A stretch of 12,875 nucleotides of DNA from the NCBI GenBank assembly GCA_937901865.1, contig CALDID010000136.1, forward strand, positions 1 to 12,875. Direction: 5' to 3'. Source of the stretch: an uncultured Treponema sp. GTDB lineage: Bacteria > Spirochaetota > Spirochaetia > Treponematales > Treponemataceae. Within the stretch, counting starts at the first letter, position 1. Each line of letters opens with the position of its first letter. Of the stretch, positions 6,161-12,605 are shown piece after piece. The notes below the pieces were generated by a model. The model had not been told where the DNA came from. It searched no databases and saw only the letters and a list, made by a program, of their open reading frames with translations. Made by a program: the position numbers and the translations under genes.

Positions 6161-7642
6161 TTATAGCTCGTAGTACACATAGAAACCGCAATAGCCGTTT
6201 GTTGATGATGAACTATATTTTTTCACTCCAATGTATGTTGTAGAACCTGTTGCAGTGAAAGTAAAAGAAGCATTTGTATCAGATGTATTAAGCTGTATAT
6301 ATGAAGAATCATACACAGTTATTACGCCGTCTTTAAGTGTGTATGAAGATGTATTTGTAAAGCTACTAGATGTGTTTGAATCGCACCACTTTACAGTATA
6401 AGTTCTTCCTGCTACTGTAGCCAATTCATAAAACTTTTCAGAAGTTGATGCCAAATATACTTTTGTGAAGTCTGAAAAGTCTGTGCTTGAAGTTGAGTAA
6501 GCATAAACGGTTTCAATATTTTCAGTATCAATAGCATAAGATGACGCATATTCTGACAAACTTACGCTAGAAGATGTAGACTTTAGCGTGAGCGTGAAAG
6601 AGCCTGTGTAGCTAGAAGAGTAAGGCTGAACCTTGATGTAAACAGTGCCACTTGAAGACGGTGTGAAAACCTGTCCGCTTGTGGTAGTTTCATAGAAATA
6701 AGTAGACGGAGAAGAAGATGATGTTCCTGCAGAAACTTTCATTCTTGCACCACTTCCGTTAGTCCATTCTACTTTATAAGAAGATGATGAGTAAGCATAG
6801 AAGCTATATGTTATATATCCAGAACTGCTGCTAATTGCGCCGCTTGCACTGTCGTTGTAGTTATAGGTAAGAGAAGAGCTATCTGAATATTTTGAAAGCG
6901 ATAGGCTAGAAGATGTAGACTTTACAGTGAGGGTGAAAGAGCCTGTGTAGCTAGAAGTGTAAGGCTGTACCTTGATGTAGACATAGCCACTTGATGACGG
7001 AGAGAAAGTCTGTCCGCTTGTGGTAGTTGAATCGAAGTATGAATAAAGATATGTTAATGAGCTTCCTGCACAAACTTCCATCTCAGCTCCTGTTCCGTTA
7101 GTCCATTCGACTTTGTAAGAAGAGCTTGAATAAGCATAGAATCTATAGATGAGATAATCAGAGCCACTTGAGATTGTGCCAGAAACGCTATCATTATAGT
7201 TGTAGGTGTAATCATAGCCAGAGCTTTCTTTACTTAAACTTACCTTATTCTTGTTGTTGCCCACTGTCAAAGAATAGCTTTTTGAATAGGAGCCTGTGTT
7301 TCTTGCCTTGATGTAAACATATCCTGTAGTAGACGGCGTAAATGACTTACTGCTATAAGACGTTGAAGCAAAATAGCTTGTGTAGTCAGATGTGCTATTT
7401 CCTGCTGAAACATAAATATCGTAGCTTGAGTTATCTGACCAAGAAACAGTGTATTCTGTTCCTGCATATCCATAGAAAGAATATGTTTGATAGTAGTTAG
7501 ACGAAAGTGAATCGTAAACAGTGTCTGTATATGAATAAACATATTCAGTTTCTGTTTCCACTTCGTTGTTACAAGATGTAAATATAGATGCAAAACTTAT
7601 TGCAGCTATAGCCAAAAGAAGATTGGAAAAAAACTTTTTCAT
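6161..7642 (-). CDS. Secreted lipoprotein with four pre-peptidase C-terminal (PPC)-like modules
   Basis: A 493-residue lipoprotein. The ATG at 7642 is chosen over an in-frame start 30 codons upstream because GGAGGG (7653-7658) lies 10 nt before it and a classic lipoprotein signal follows: MKKFF, a hydrophobic core, then IFTSC with the acylated Cys at 24. The mature part is dominated by Ser, Tyr and Thr. It contains tandem beta modules of 113 residues (about 21-133, 134-246, 247-359) and a diverged fourth (360-493). Each shows the PPC-domain pattern FYAYSSSSYKVEWTNG, then VxAG, then SGQxFxPSSSGxVYIKV, ending GSFTLTV. The last module has two cysteines (KWCDS and GYCGF) that could form a disulphide. 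PPC-like modules usually accompany secreted enzymes or act as binding or stalk domains; no catalytic domain is present here. Probably a surface or periplasmic membrane-anchored protein. Function unknown. Confidence 0.88.
   Translation of the reverse strand: MKKFFSNLLLAIAAISFASIFTSCNNEVETETEYVYSYTDTVYDSLSSNYYQTYSFYGYAGTEYTVSWSDNSSYDIYVSAGNSTSDYTSYFASTSYSSKSFTPSTTGYVYIKARNTGSYSKSYSLTVGNNKNKVSLSKESSGYDYTYNYNDSVSGTISSGSDYLIYRFYAYSSSSYKVEWTNGTGAEMEVCAGSSLTYLYSYFDSTTTSGQTFSPSSSGYVYIKVQPYTSSYTGSFTLTVKSTSSSLSLSKYSDSSSLTYNYNDSASGAISSSSGYITYSFYAYSSSSYKVEWTNGSGARMKVSAGTSSSSPSTYFYETTTSGQVFTPSSSGTVYIKVQPYSSSYTGSFTLTLKSTSSSVSLSEYASSYAIDTENIETVYAYSTSSTDFSDFTKVYLASTSEKFYELATVAGRTYTVKWCDSNTSSSFTNTSSYTLKDGVITVYDSSYIQLNTSDTNASFTFTATGSTTYIGVKKYSSSSTNGYCGFYVYYEL
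6566..7243 (-). repeat. Two tandem imperfect 339-bp coding repeats
   Basis: Units 6566-6904 and 6905-7243 begin with the same 16-base word and correspond to 113-residue protein modules. The first 130 bp or so of each unit (the 3' end in coding sense, encoding the SGQxF to GSFTLTV segment) is the most conserved. The rest has diverged at DNA level while keeping the protein pattern. This indicates duplication within the gene, with partial homogenisation or constraint on part of the module. Confidence 0.8.
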
Positions 7643-7682
7643 AGCTTTTCTTCCCTCCAGGTAAAAAAATAAAAGTATCTTT

Positions 7683-7688
7683 ATTATA
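7683..7688 (-). promoter_or_regulatory. Predicted -10 element of the PPC-like lipoprotein gene
   Basis: A perfect TATAAT on the minus strand lies upstream of the GGAGGG ribosome binding site and would give a leader of about 34 nt. No convincing -35 is present; the best candidate TTGTTT sits at a short 15-bp spacing inside a long T-tract, which may act as an UP-like or bent segment. Confidence 0.5.
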
Positions 7689-7814
7689 TTACTGTGCAAA
7701 AAAAAACAAGTATTTTTAATAACAAAGTTCAAAAAAGGTGAAATAAAGAAGCGAATTTTAGTAAATGAAGCTGAAAAATTGGAGATACAGAACAGAAGAG
7801 AATATTTTTTCTAT

Positions 7815-8030
7815 CGAAACCAGCTTAATTCAGACTTTGAAGTTAAGCTAGTTTCGACTCCGAACTTAAGCTGATTTTTCTTTCGATAATAGCTTTTATC
7901 AACTTCGACAAAAGTAATCATCAAGTTTGACAAAAGCTATTATCGACTTTGATAAAAGCTATCATCGACTTTGACAAAAGCTATTGTCAACTTCTATAAA
8001 AGCTAGTATCGCATTTGGAAAAACATTGCG
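7815..8030. repeat. Array of about nine AGCT-centred palindromes at 22-24 bp spacing
   Basis: AGCT cores occur at 7822, 7846, 7869, 7891, 7935, 7957, 7979 and 8001, with a degenerate unit at about 7913 and another decayed unit to 8030. Spacing is 24, 23, 22, then a steady 22 bp. The right-hand units follow the 22-bp consensus TCGACTTTGACAAAAGCTATTA. Each core is flanked by arms such as GACAA/TTGTC (7973-7988) or GATAA/TTATC (7885-7900), giving a 16-bp palindrome separated from the next by about 6 bp. The leftmost pair also forms a larger inverted repeat, CGAAACCAGCTTAA (7815-7828) against TTAAGCTAGTTTCG (7843-7856). No unique spacers are present, so it is not a CRISPR array. Confidence 0.85.
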
Positions 8031-8033
8031 TTG

Positions 8034-8084
8034 ATTTCAATAAAACAGGCTGTGCCTGCAAAACAGGATGTGCCTGTATGAAAT
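8034..8084. repeat. 18-bp tandem duplication forming a nested hairpin
   Basis: AAAACAGGCTGTGCCTGC (8042-8059) is followed directly by a second copy (8060-8077) with two differences. The pair folds into stacked stems: ATTTCA (8034-8039) with TGAAAT (8079-8084), ACAGGC (8045-8050) with GCCTGT (8072-8077), and CCTG (8055-8058) with CAGG (8064-8067) around a CAAAA loop. It lies just upstream of the gap promoter, so it is probably not in the gap mRNA leader. Role unknown. Confidence 0.65.
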
Positions 8085-8118
8085 TGTTGAGAAAATATGA
8101 CAAAACTGACTTTTTTTA

Positions 8119-8173
8119 TTGATTTATTTGAAAAAAAGGGGTAAAGTATAAGTAGAATATTTCGTTTAAGGAG
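8119..8173 (+). promoter_or_regulatory. Probable gap promoter region and ribosome binding site
   Basis: Several overlapping elements are possible: TTGATT (8119-8124), 17 bp, TAAAGT (8142-8147); or TTGAAA (8128-8133), 19 bp, TAGAAT (8153-8158). The assignment is uncertain, but the AT-rich block directly upstream of gap must carry its promoter. The ribosome binding site AAGGAG (8168-8173) is strong and lies 7 nt before the ATG. Confidence 0.5.
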
Positions 8174-8180
8174 ATTTTCC

Positions 8181-9239
8181 ATGAGCGTTAAGGTAGCTAT
8201 CAATGGTTTCGGTCGTATTGGCCGCTTGGCTTTCCGCCAGATGTTCGATGCTGAGGGTTATGAAGTTGTTGCAATCAATGATTTGACAAGCCCAAAGATG
8301 CTTGCACACCTTTTGAAGTATGATACTGCACAGGGTGGCTATGCAGGAAAAATCGGTGAGGGAAAGCACACAGTGGAAGCTCACGATGGTGAAGGCGAAG
8401 ACAACTACATCGTAGTAGACGGCAAGAAGATTGTTATCTACAAGTGCAAGGGACCAGATGCAGCTAATCTCCCAGCTTGGGGAAAGATTGGTGTTGATGT
8501 TGTTCTTGAGTGCACAGGTTTCTATGTTTCTAAAGCTAAGAGCGAAGAGCATATCAAGGCTGGTGCAAAGAAGGTTGTTATTTCAGCTCCTGCTGGAAAT
8601 GACCTCCCAACAATCGTTTACAACGTTAACCACAACACTCTCAAGAAGGGCGACACAGTTATTTCTGCAGCTTCTTGTACAACAAACTGCTTGGCTCCAA
8701 TGGCTAAGGCACTCAATGATTTCGCTCCAATCCAGAGCGGTATCATGAGCACAATTCACGCTTACACAGGCGACCAGATGATTCTTGACGGTCCACAGCG
8801 CAAGGGCGACCTCCGCCGCTCAAGAGCTGGTGCTCAGAACATCGTTCCTAACTCAACAGGTGCTGCAAAGGCTATCGGTCTTGTTATCCCTGAGTTGAAC
8901 GGCAAGCTCATCGGTTCTGCTCAGCGTGTTCCTGTTCCAACAGGTTCTACAACTATCCTTACTGCTGTTATCAAGACAAATAAGGAAGTTACAAAGGAAG
9001 CTATTAACGCTGCAATGAAGGCAGAGGCAACTGAGTCTTTCGGTTACAACGAGGACGAGATTGTTTCTTCTGATGTTATCGGTATGCGCTATGGCTCACT
9101 CTTTGATGCTACTCAGACTATGGTATCAAAGGTAGCTGATGACACATATCAGGTACAGGTTGTTTCTTGGTACGACAACGAGAACAGCTACACATCACAG
9201 ATGGTTCGCACAATCAAGTACTTCGCAGAGAACTGCTAA
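8181..9239 (+). CDS. gap: Type I glyceraldehyde-3-phosphate dehydrogenase (NAD-dependent)
   Basis: Glycolytic enzyme converting glyceraldehyde 3-phosphate, phosphate and NAD+ to 1,3-bisphosphoglycerate and NADH in the cytoplasm as a homotetramer. The N-terminal Rossmann motif INGFGRIGR (residues 7-15) is followed by VVAINDL with Asp34, which favours NAD over NADP. The active site reads SAASCTTNCLAP with catalytic Cys166, and HAYTGDQ with His193. SRAGAQNIVPNSTGAAKAIG and the C-terminal SWYDNENSY are also intact. At 352 residues it is somewhat longer than the common 330-340; extra residues lie in the N-terminal domain around HDGEGEDNYIVVDGKK. The repetitive, restricted codon choice (many GTT, AAG, ACA, CTC) fits a highly expressed gene and differs from valS. 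It is monocistronic, with a strong ribosome binding site and a strong terminator. Confidence 0.98.
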   Translation: MSVKVAINGFGRIGRLAFRQMFDAEGYEVVAINDLTSPKMLAHLLKYDTAQGGYAGKIGEGKHTVEAHDGEGEDNYIVVDGKKIVIYKCKGPDAANLPAWGKIGVDVVLECTGFYVSKAKSEEHIKAGAKKVVISAPAGNDLPTIVYNVNHNTLKKGDTVISAASCTTNCLAPMAKALNDFAPIQSGIMSTIHAYTGDQMILDGPQRKGDLRRSRAGAQNIVPNSTGAAKAIGLVIPELNGKLIGSAQRVPVPTGSTTILTAVIKTNKEVTKEAINAAMKAEATESFGYNEDEIVSSDVIGMRYGSLFDATQTMVSKVADDTYQVQVVSWYDNENSYTSQMVRTIKYFAENC

Positions 9240-9264
9240 GTTTTGACAGAATAATCTGTTGATT

Positions 9265-9303
9265 AAAGACCCTTGAACTTTTAGAGTTTGAGGGTCTTTT
9301 TTT
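9265..9303 (+). terminator. Rho-independent terminator of gap
   Basis: The stem AAAGACCCT (9265-9273) / AGGGTCTTT (9291-9299) is extended inward by AACT/AGTT pairs and followed by a run of T's to 9303. The A-tract before the stem could also help terminate minus-strand transcription. Confidence 0.9.
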
Positions 9304-9325
9304 ATTACTAAACTTGTTCGATAAC

Positions 9326-9422
9326 TGTCATTGTCTTACCTTGAGGCGATAATCTGAGGCTCAGCCTCTTTCTTAAAAACGCTCGATTGCTATAGATTGC
9401 CGTATCAAGTACGGCAATGACA
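9326..9422. mobile_element. MITE/REP-like palindromic element with TGTCATTG ends
   Basis: Perfect 8-bp terminal inverted repeats, TGTCATTG (9326-9333) and CAATGACA (9415-9422), bound a 97-bp segment. Inside are a 9-bp stem ATTGCCGTA/TACGGCAAT with a 5-nt loop (9396-9418), a small GAGGC-TCA-GCCTC hairpin (9356-9368) and a repeated TGAGGC. It has no coding capacity and no obvious target-site duplication. The TCATTGC/GCAATGA ends resemble short palindromic elements dispersed in many bacterial genomes; that link is from general knowledge and was not checked. Confidence 0.6.
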
Positions 9423-9472
9423 TAAGGTTTCCGAAGAAATTTAAGAAAAGAGAAAAAACGAGTGTATGATAG

Positions 9473-9501
9473 TTGAAATTGGGTAAAAAATGCGTTATTA
9501 T
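9473..9501 (+). promoter_or_regulatory. Sigma70-type promoter of the envelope gene cluster
   Basis: TTGAAA (9473-9478) and TATTAT (9496-9501) are separated by 17 bp and each matches five of six consensus bases. The start site would be near 9508, giving a leader of about 23 nt before the ATG at 9531. The ribosome binding site is weak (an AAAAAGAG stretch at 9516-9523). Confidence 0.6.
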
Positions 9502-9530
9502 GAAAAATGGGGATAAAAAAGAGTAAATGA

Positions 9531-11159
9531 ATGAAAAACTGCTTGCTGGTATTGTTATACATGATATGCCTTTCTCATCTTTTTGCACAGAAAATGTCTG
9601 GCAATTACCTTGCAAAGTATTCTATGGCGGTAAAATCTGTCGCGTGGAGAGCTGACGGAAAGTATTTCGCGGCGTGCGGCGACAGCTTTGTAGTTCTTTG
9701 GCGAGCCGATACAAACACTATCGCGACCGTGTATGACGGCTCTAAAGCTCTTGATAAAAAGGGATTAGACAAAGAGGGGGCTTTAGAGAGCGAAAGTGCG
9801 GCGTATTTTGTGTCGGTGAGCTTCAGCGATAACGGAAAATGGCTTTTAGGCGTAAGAAGCGACAATTCTGCTTTTGTCTGGAACTTAGAAGATGATTTTA
9901 AGATAGAAACAATACATCAAGACGGGCTTTTTATTGATGATGCGGCGTTTTTGGGCAACGGATACAGAATTGTTATGCTCGGCGAGGGCAGTGAGCTGAC
10001 GGAATATTTTAAGCTCGTGCAGACTGGCGAAGTGTTGATAGACAAAAGAGTTTCTTTTCCTATAAAAGTGAACTCGCTTGACGTGAGCCGCGACAAAAAA
10101 AAAGTGCTTAGTGTATGCGATGACGGCGTAATTGCGCTTATCGATACAAAAGATTGGAATGTGTCTATGCCGTTTGACTGGGAAGTGTCGAAAGAAATGA
10201 AAGCACGATTCAGCGCGGACGGCGAGTATTTTTTAGGCAAGGTGTCGCAGTCTACGATACGAATTGCGGCGGTTGAGGGCGGAAAGAAGAGCATAAACAT
10301 TACTGACGAAGACGGATTTAGCAATGTGGCGGTTTTTTCTGACGATAGCAAGTTTATTGCAGCAGGAACGAAGAATTCTTTAGTGCGCATTTACACGGTC
10401 AGTTCATTGAGCACGGTGAAGAGAGAGCTGAAACTGGCAAAAGGCGACACTGCGACCGCGATAGAATATAGCCCCGACGGCGAGTATTTGATTGTAGGAA
10501 CGGAAAAAGGCTATGTGCTTCGTATGCGAAAGGACGGAAAGCTCTATTCATACCGAGAAAAGCGATACAAGGATTCTGACCTTGTGGGCTTGGGCGAGGG
10601 ATTAGGGGCAGGAGAAGGAGGAGAGGGAACTGGCAGGTTTAAGATAGGCGATTCGATAGATTTGCTTGCTTCTTATTCGACGCTTAGCGAAAGCTATTAC
10701 ATCGGCAGCTTTGGAGTTGAGGGCGAATATAGAAACAGAAAGCTCATTCCCGACGCTATTGAAAAGATTTTGCCTAATTCGTATTGGGGGGTGAGCGTTG
10801 CTTGTAGCATTGGCGTGCCGTCTTATGATTTTCCGTATTATTATAAATCGGATAATGTGGTGTTAAATCCGCCGTATGTGTATTGTACAGGGTTGTATTT
10901 TTTAGTTGGTTATGAATATGTTTTTGGTTCAGAGGGCGATTTTTCGCTGTTTGCAGAAGTAAAAAGCGGCGGCGCGTTTCGGGTGCTGTGTAATAATAAT
11001 ATTCGGTATTTGCATACAGGAAAAGTATATCCGAGTGTATCGGAAGAGTTAATAGTAGGACTGCAATATAAAATGCTTGTCTTATCGGGCGGGGCAAACT
11101 TCGATAGCAATGTAGGCTTGCTGTGGAATTGTTCCGCAGGGCTATCAATAGGGCTGTGA
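9531..11159 (+). CDS. Exported WD40-like beta-propeller protein with a beta-rich C-terminal domain
   Basis: A 542-residue protein with an N-terminal Sec signal peptide (MKNCLLVLLYMICLSHLFAQ, cleavage likely near LFA-QK). Residues of about 25-350 show WD40-like repeats: VKSVAWRADGKYFAACGDSFVVLW, VSVSFSDNGKWLLGVRSDNSAFVW, LDVSRDKKKVLSVCDDGVIALI, VAVFSDDSKFIAAGTKNSLVRIY and IEYSPDGEYLIVGTEKGYVLRM. A glycine/glutamate linker (GLGEGLGAGEGGEGTG, about 354-369) leads to a C-terminal region of about 170 residues. That region is rich in Tyr, Gly and alternating hydrophobics, with strands such as SYWGVSVACSIGVP, YFLVGYEYVF and FSLFAEVKSGGAF, reminiscent of an outer-membrane beta-barrel segment, though the identity is not certain. 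The propeller may be a protein-binding platform in the periplasm. The downstream lipoprotein gene begins 1 nt after its TGA. Confidence 0.8.
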   Translation: MKNCLLVLLYMICLSHLFAQKMSGNYLAKYSMAVKSVAWRADGKYFAACGDSFVVLWRADTNTIATVYDGSKALDKKGLDKEGALESESAAYFVSVSFSDNGKWLLGVRSDNSAFVWNLEDDFKIETIHQDGLFIDDAAFLGNGYRIVMLGEGSELTEYFKLVQTGEVLIDKRVSFPIKVNSLDVSRDKKKVLSVCDDGVIALIDTKDWNVSMPFDWEVSKEMKARFSADGEYFLGKVSQSTIRIAAVEGGKKSINITDEDGFSNVAVFSDDSKFIAAGTKNSLVRIYTVSSLSTVKRELKLAKGDTATAIEYSPDGEYLIVGTEKGYVLRMRKDGKLYSYREKRYKDSDLVGLGEGLGAGEGGEGTGRFKIGDSIDLLASYSTLSESYYIGSFGVEGEYRNRKLIPDAIEKILPNSYWGVSVACSIGVPSYDFPYYYKSDNVVLNPPYVYCTGLYFLVGYEYVFGSEGDFSLFAEVKSGGAFRVLCNNNIRYLHTGKVYPSVSEELIVGLQYKMLVLSGGANFDSNVGLLWNCSAGLSIGL

Positions 11160-11160
11160 A

Positions 11161-11613
11161 ATGAGGTGGTTATTTATTGTTATAACTGTGCTTCTTATGT
11201 CGTGCTCTCATTCGCTAGATGATATGGTAGAAAACTATAACGGGGCGTTTAGCTCGGAAGAAGAGGAGGAAACGGAGGAAGAGAAAAAGGCTGATTTCGC
11301 GGAAAGCGATATGCTGTATGAAAAATATTTTGTTGCCGATAACGAAACATTGAACTTGAGTGCTCCGAGCGGTTGTTCAGAGTGTTCGTGGACGCTGACA
11401 GACCCGACAGATTCGTCGAAGGGCGAGAATTTTGCAACGTTGTTTGAGGGGAGCGGAATCGGCTACAGCGAAAAGAGGTTTGTTTTGTATGTGCCAAATA
11501 GCAATTTGGAGACGGGGAAAACATACAAACTTGTTTTAAGCGTGAGCTTAAACGGAAACACGTATACAGATACTTGTGCTGTGGTAATTTATGCGGCACT
11601 TGAAAATTTATAA
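11161..11613 (+). CDS. Small lipoprotein with acidic tether
   Basis: A 150-residue lipoprotein: MRWLFIVITVLLMSC gives a short signal with the lipid-modified Cys at 15. A stretch SSEEEEETEEEKKADF (about 38-53) looks like a flexible charged tether. The remaining 95 residues or so form a probable small Ig-like beta domain (YFVADNETLNLSAPSGCSECSWTLTDP, later YKLVLSVSLNGNTYTDTCAVVI) with a CSEC pair and a further Cys that might make disulphides. The ATG follows the propeller gene's TGA after a single base, so translation is probably coupled; no separate ribosome binding site stands out. This suggests it works with the propeller protein at the envelope. No function recognised. Confidence 0.82.
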   Translation: MRWLFIVITVLLMSCSHSLDDMVENYNGAFSSEEEEETEEEKKADFAESDMLYEKYFVADNETLNLSAPSGCSECSWTLTDPTDSSKGENFATLFEGSGIGYSEKRFVLYVPNSNLETGKTYKLVLSVSLNGNTYTDTCAVVIYAALENL

Positions 11614-11629
11614 AGCATTACAAATGCTT
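11613..11629 (+). other. Small intergenic hairpin without a T-tract
   Basis: AAGCATT (11613-11619) and AATGCTT (11623-11629) form a 7-bp stem with a 3-nt loop just after the small lipoprotein's stop codon. Without a following T run it is a poor terminator; it may be an mRNA processing or stability element within the cluster, so the next gene is probably co-transcribed. Confidence 0.4.
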
Positions 11630-11663
11630 ATAACTTTAGTGAATTATTATAGGAGGAAAACCT

Positions 11664-12605
11664 ATGAAGAAGAAACAATGGCTTTTAGCTTTATTTATGG
11701 CTTTGTCGTTTGTTTTTGCGAGCTGTTCGGGCTTGATAGACGGCATTATGGGCAGTAACGACGATGACGACGATGATTCATCTAGCTCTCGCACGCTCAC
11801 GATTACGGTAGACAACTATGCCGACGTAATCGACACGTCAAGCAGCACCGCGCGCCTTGCAAGAATGATTGCACCTGAATCATATAAGAATACAGATGTT
11901 ACTGCTTTTTGGGTCTATGGTTCATCGTCAGATGGGGAAACTCTTTCCCCTAAGAGTGTTTCATTCACCAAATATGATGAAAATGACAATACAACATCTG
12001 AGTATTCTGGAGATGTAACACTTGATATTTCTAATTCTAACTGGAATCTTACATTGGTTGCGGTCGTCGAATCTCTCACAAATCCAACAGAAGCGGATGT
12101 TCTTGCAGCAGCAGTTCTTATTGGACGGGCTAATGTGGATTTGCGCACTGGTTCTTCTGCAACGTTTACTCTCGTGCCTGATGGACTGACAAAAGAAGCT
12201 AACGTGACACTTTCTTTAAGCTCTAAAGAAAATTGGTTTACGACTAAAGATTATCCAGTTTCTGATTGGACAGTTACAGCAGGTATATATGATAGAGTAA
12301 CAGGCGAAGTAATTAACGATTCTAATTCAAATAAATCTGTAGTCACTCTTTATGACAGCGGAAAAGATGTATTTGCGTATGATTCCGAAAATAATAGTTC
12401 CAAAGCTACTGTAAATAACTATTCTGTTACAATGAATCCTGGAACATATTTGTTTAGGGTCATTTTTGCAAATAATAAAACTAAAAAGAATTTTGTATGG
12501 AATGATACTATTCGCATTTTGCCAGGCAAAGATTTTTCAGATACGATAGCAATTAGGAATCTCATTGGAATTGCTCCAGTTTCACCTGCAAGTTTCTATG
12601 CATAG
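11664..12605 (+). CDS. Lipoprotein, prematurely ended by an in-frame TAG
   Basis: A 313-residue reading frame starts at an ATG 7 nt after a strong AGGAGG (11651-11656). MKKKQWLLALFMALSFVFASC is a typical lipoprotein signal with the Cys at 21, followed by a low-complexity acidic tether (GSNDDDDDDSSSSR, about 30-43). The rest is beta-rich with no recognised family; segments such as TLTITVDNYADVID, WNLTLVAVVESL and NNYSVTMNPGTYLFRVIFANN suggest several Ig-like or beta-sandwich domains. The frame stops at TAG (12603-12605) after APVSPASFYA but continues open afterwards, so the native protein is probably longer. It follows two exported-protein genes on the same strand and likely belongs with them at the cell surface. 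Function unknown. Confidence 0.8.
   Translation: MKKKQWLLALFMALSFVFASCSGLIDGIMGSNDDDDDDSSSSRTLTITVDNYADVIDTSSSTARLARMIAPESYKNTDVTAFWVYGSSSDGETLSPKSVSFTKYDENDNTTSEYSGDVTLDISNSNWNLTLVAVVESLTNPTEADVLAAAVLIGRANVDLRTGSSATFTLVPDGLTKEANVTLSLSSKENWFTTKDYPVSDWTVTAGIYDRVTGEVINDSNSNKSVVTLYDSGKDVFAYDSENNSSKATVNNYSVTMNPGTYLFRVIFANNKTKKNFVWNDTIRILPGKDFSDTIAIRNLIGIAPVSPASFYA

Larger units (their letters stand above)
7643..8180. other. Repeat-rich intergenic region between the lipoprotein gene and gap
   Basis: About 540 bp without a credible gene. From left to right it holds the lipoprotein leader and promoter (7643-7690), an AT-rich stretch with no clear signal (7690-7814), an array of AGCT-centred palindromes (7815-8030), an 18-bp tandem duplication that can fold as a nested hairpin (8034-8084), and the gap promoter with its ribosome binding site (8119-8173). 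A 28-codon open frame at 7765-7851 lacks a ribosome binding site and runs into the array, so it is not called as a gene. Confidence 0.75.

Noticed and set aside
7765..7851. Small 28-codon open frame beginning MKLKNWRYRTEEN
   Set aside because: It has no ribosome binding site and its 3' half lies inside the palindrome array, so it is more likely chance or part of a repeat.
7815..8030. CRISPR-like array
   Set aside because: Units directly abut at 22-24 bp with no unique spacers, and no cas genes are nearby; it is a tandem palindrome array.
8166..8552. Minus-strand open frame opposite gap
   Set aside because: An antisense shadow produced by the strong codon bias of gap; no start signals or recognisable motifs.
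12603..12605. General reassignment of TAG to a sense codon in this organism
   Set aside because: The Crp/Fnr gene ends with TAG at 6030-6032 at the expected family length, and its readthrough would run into a terminator hairpin.
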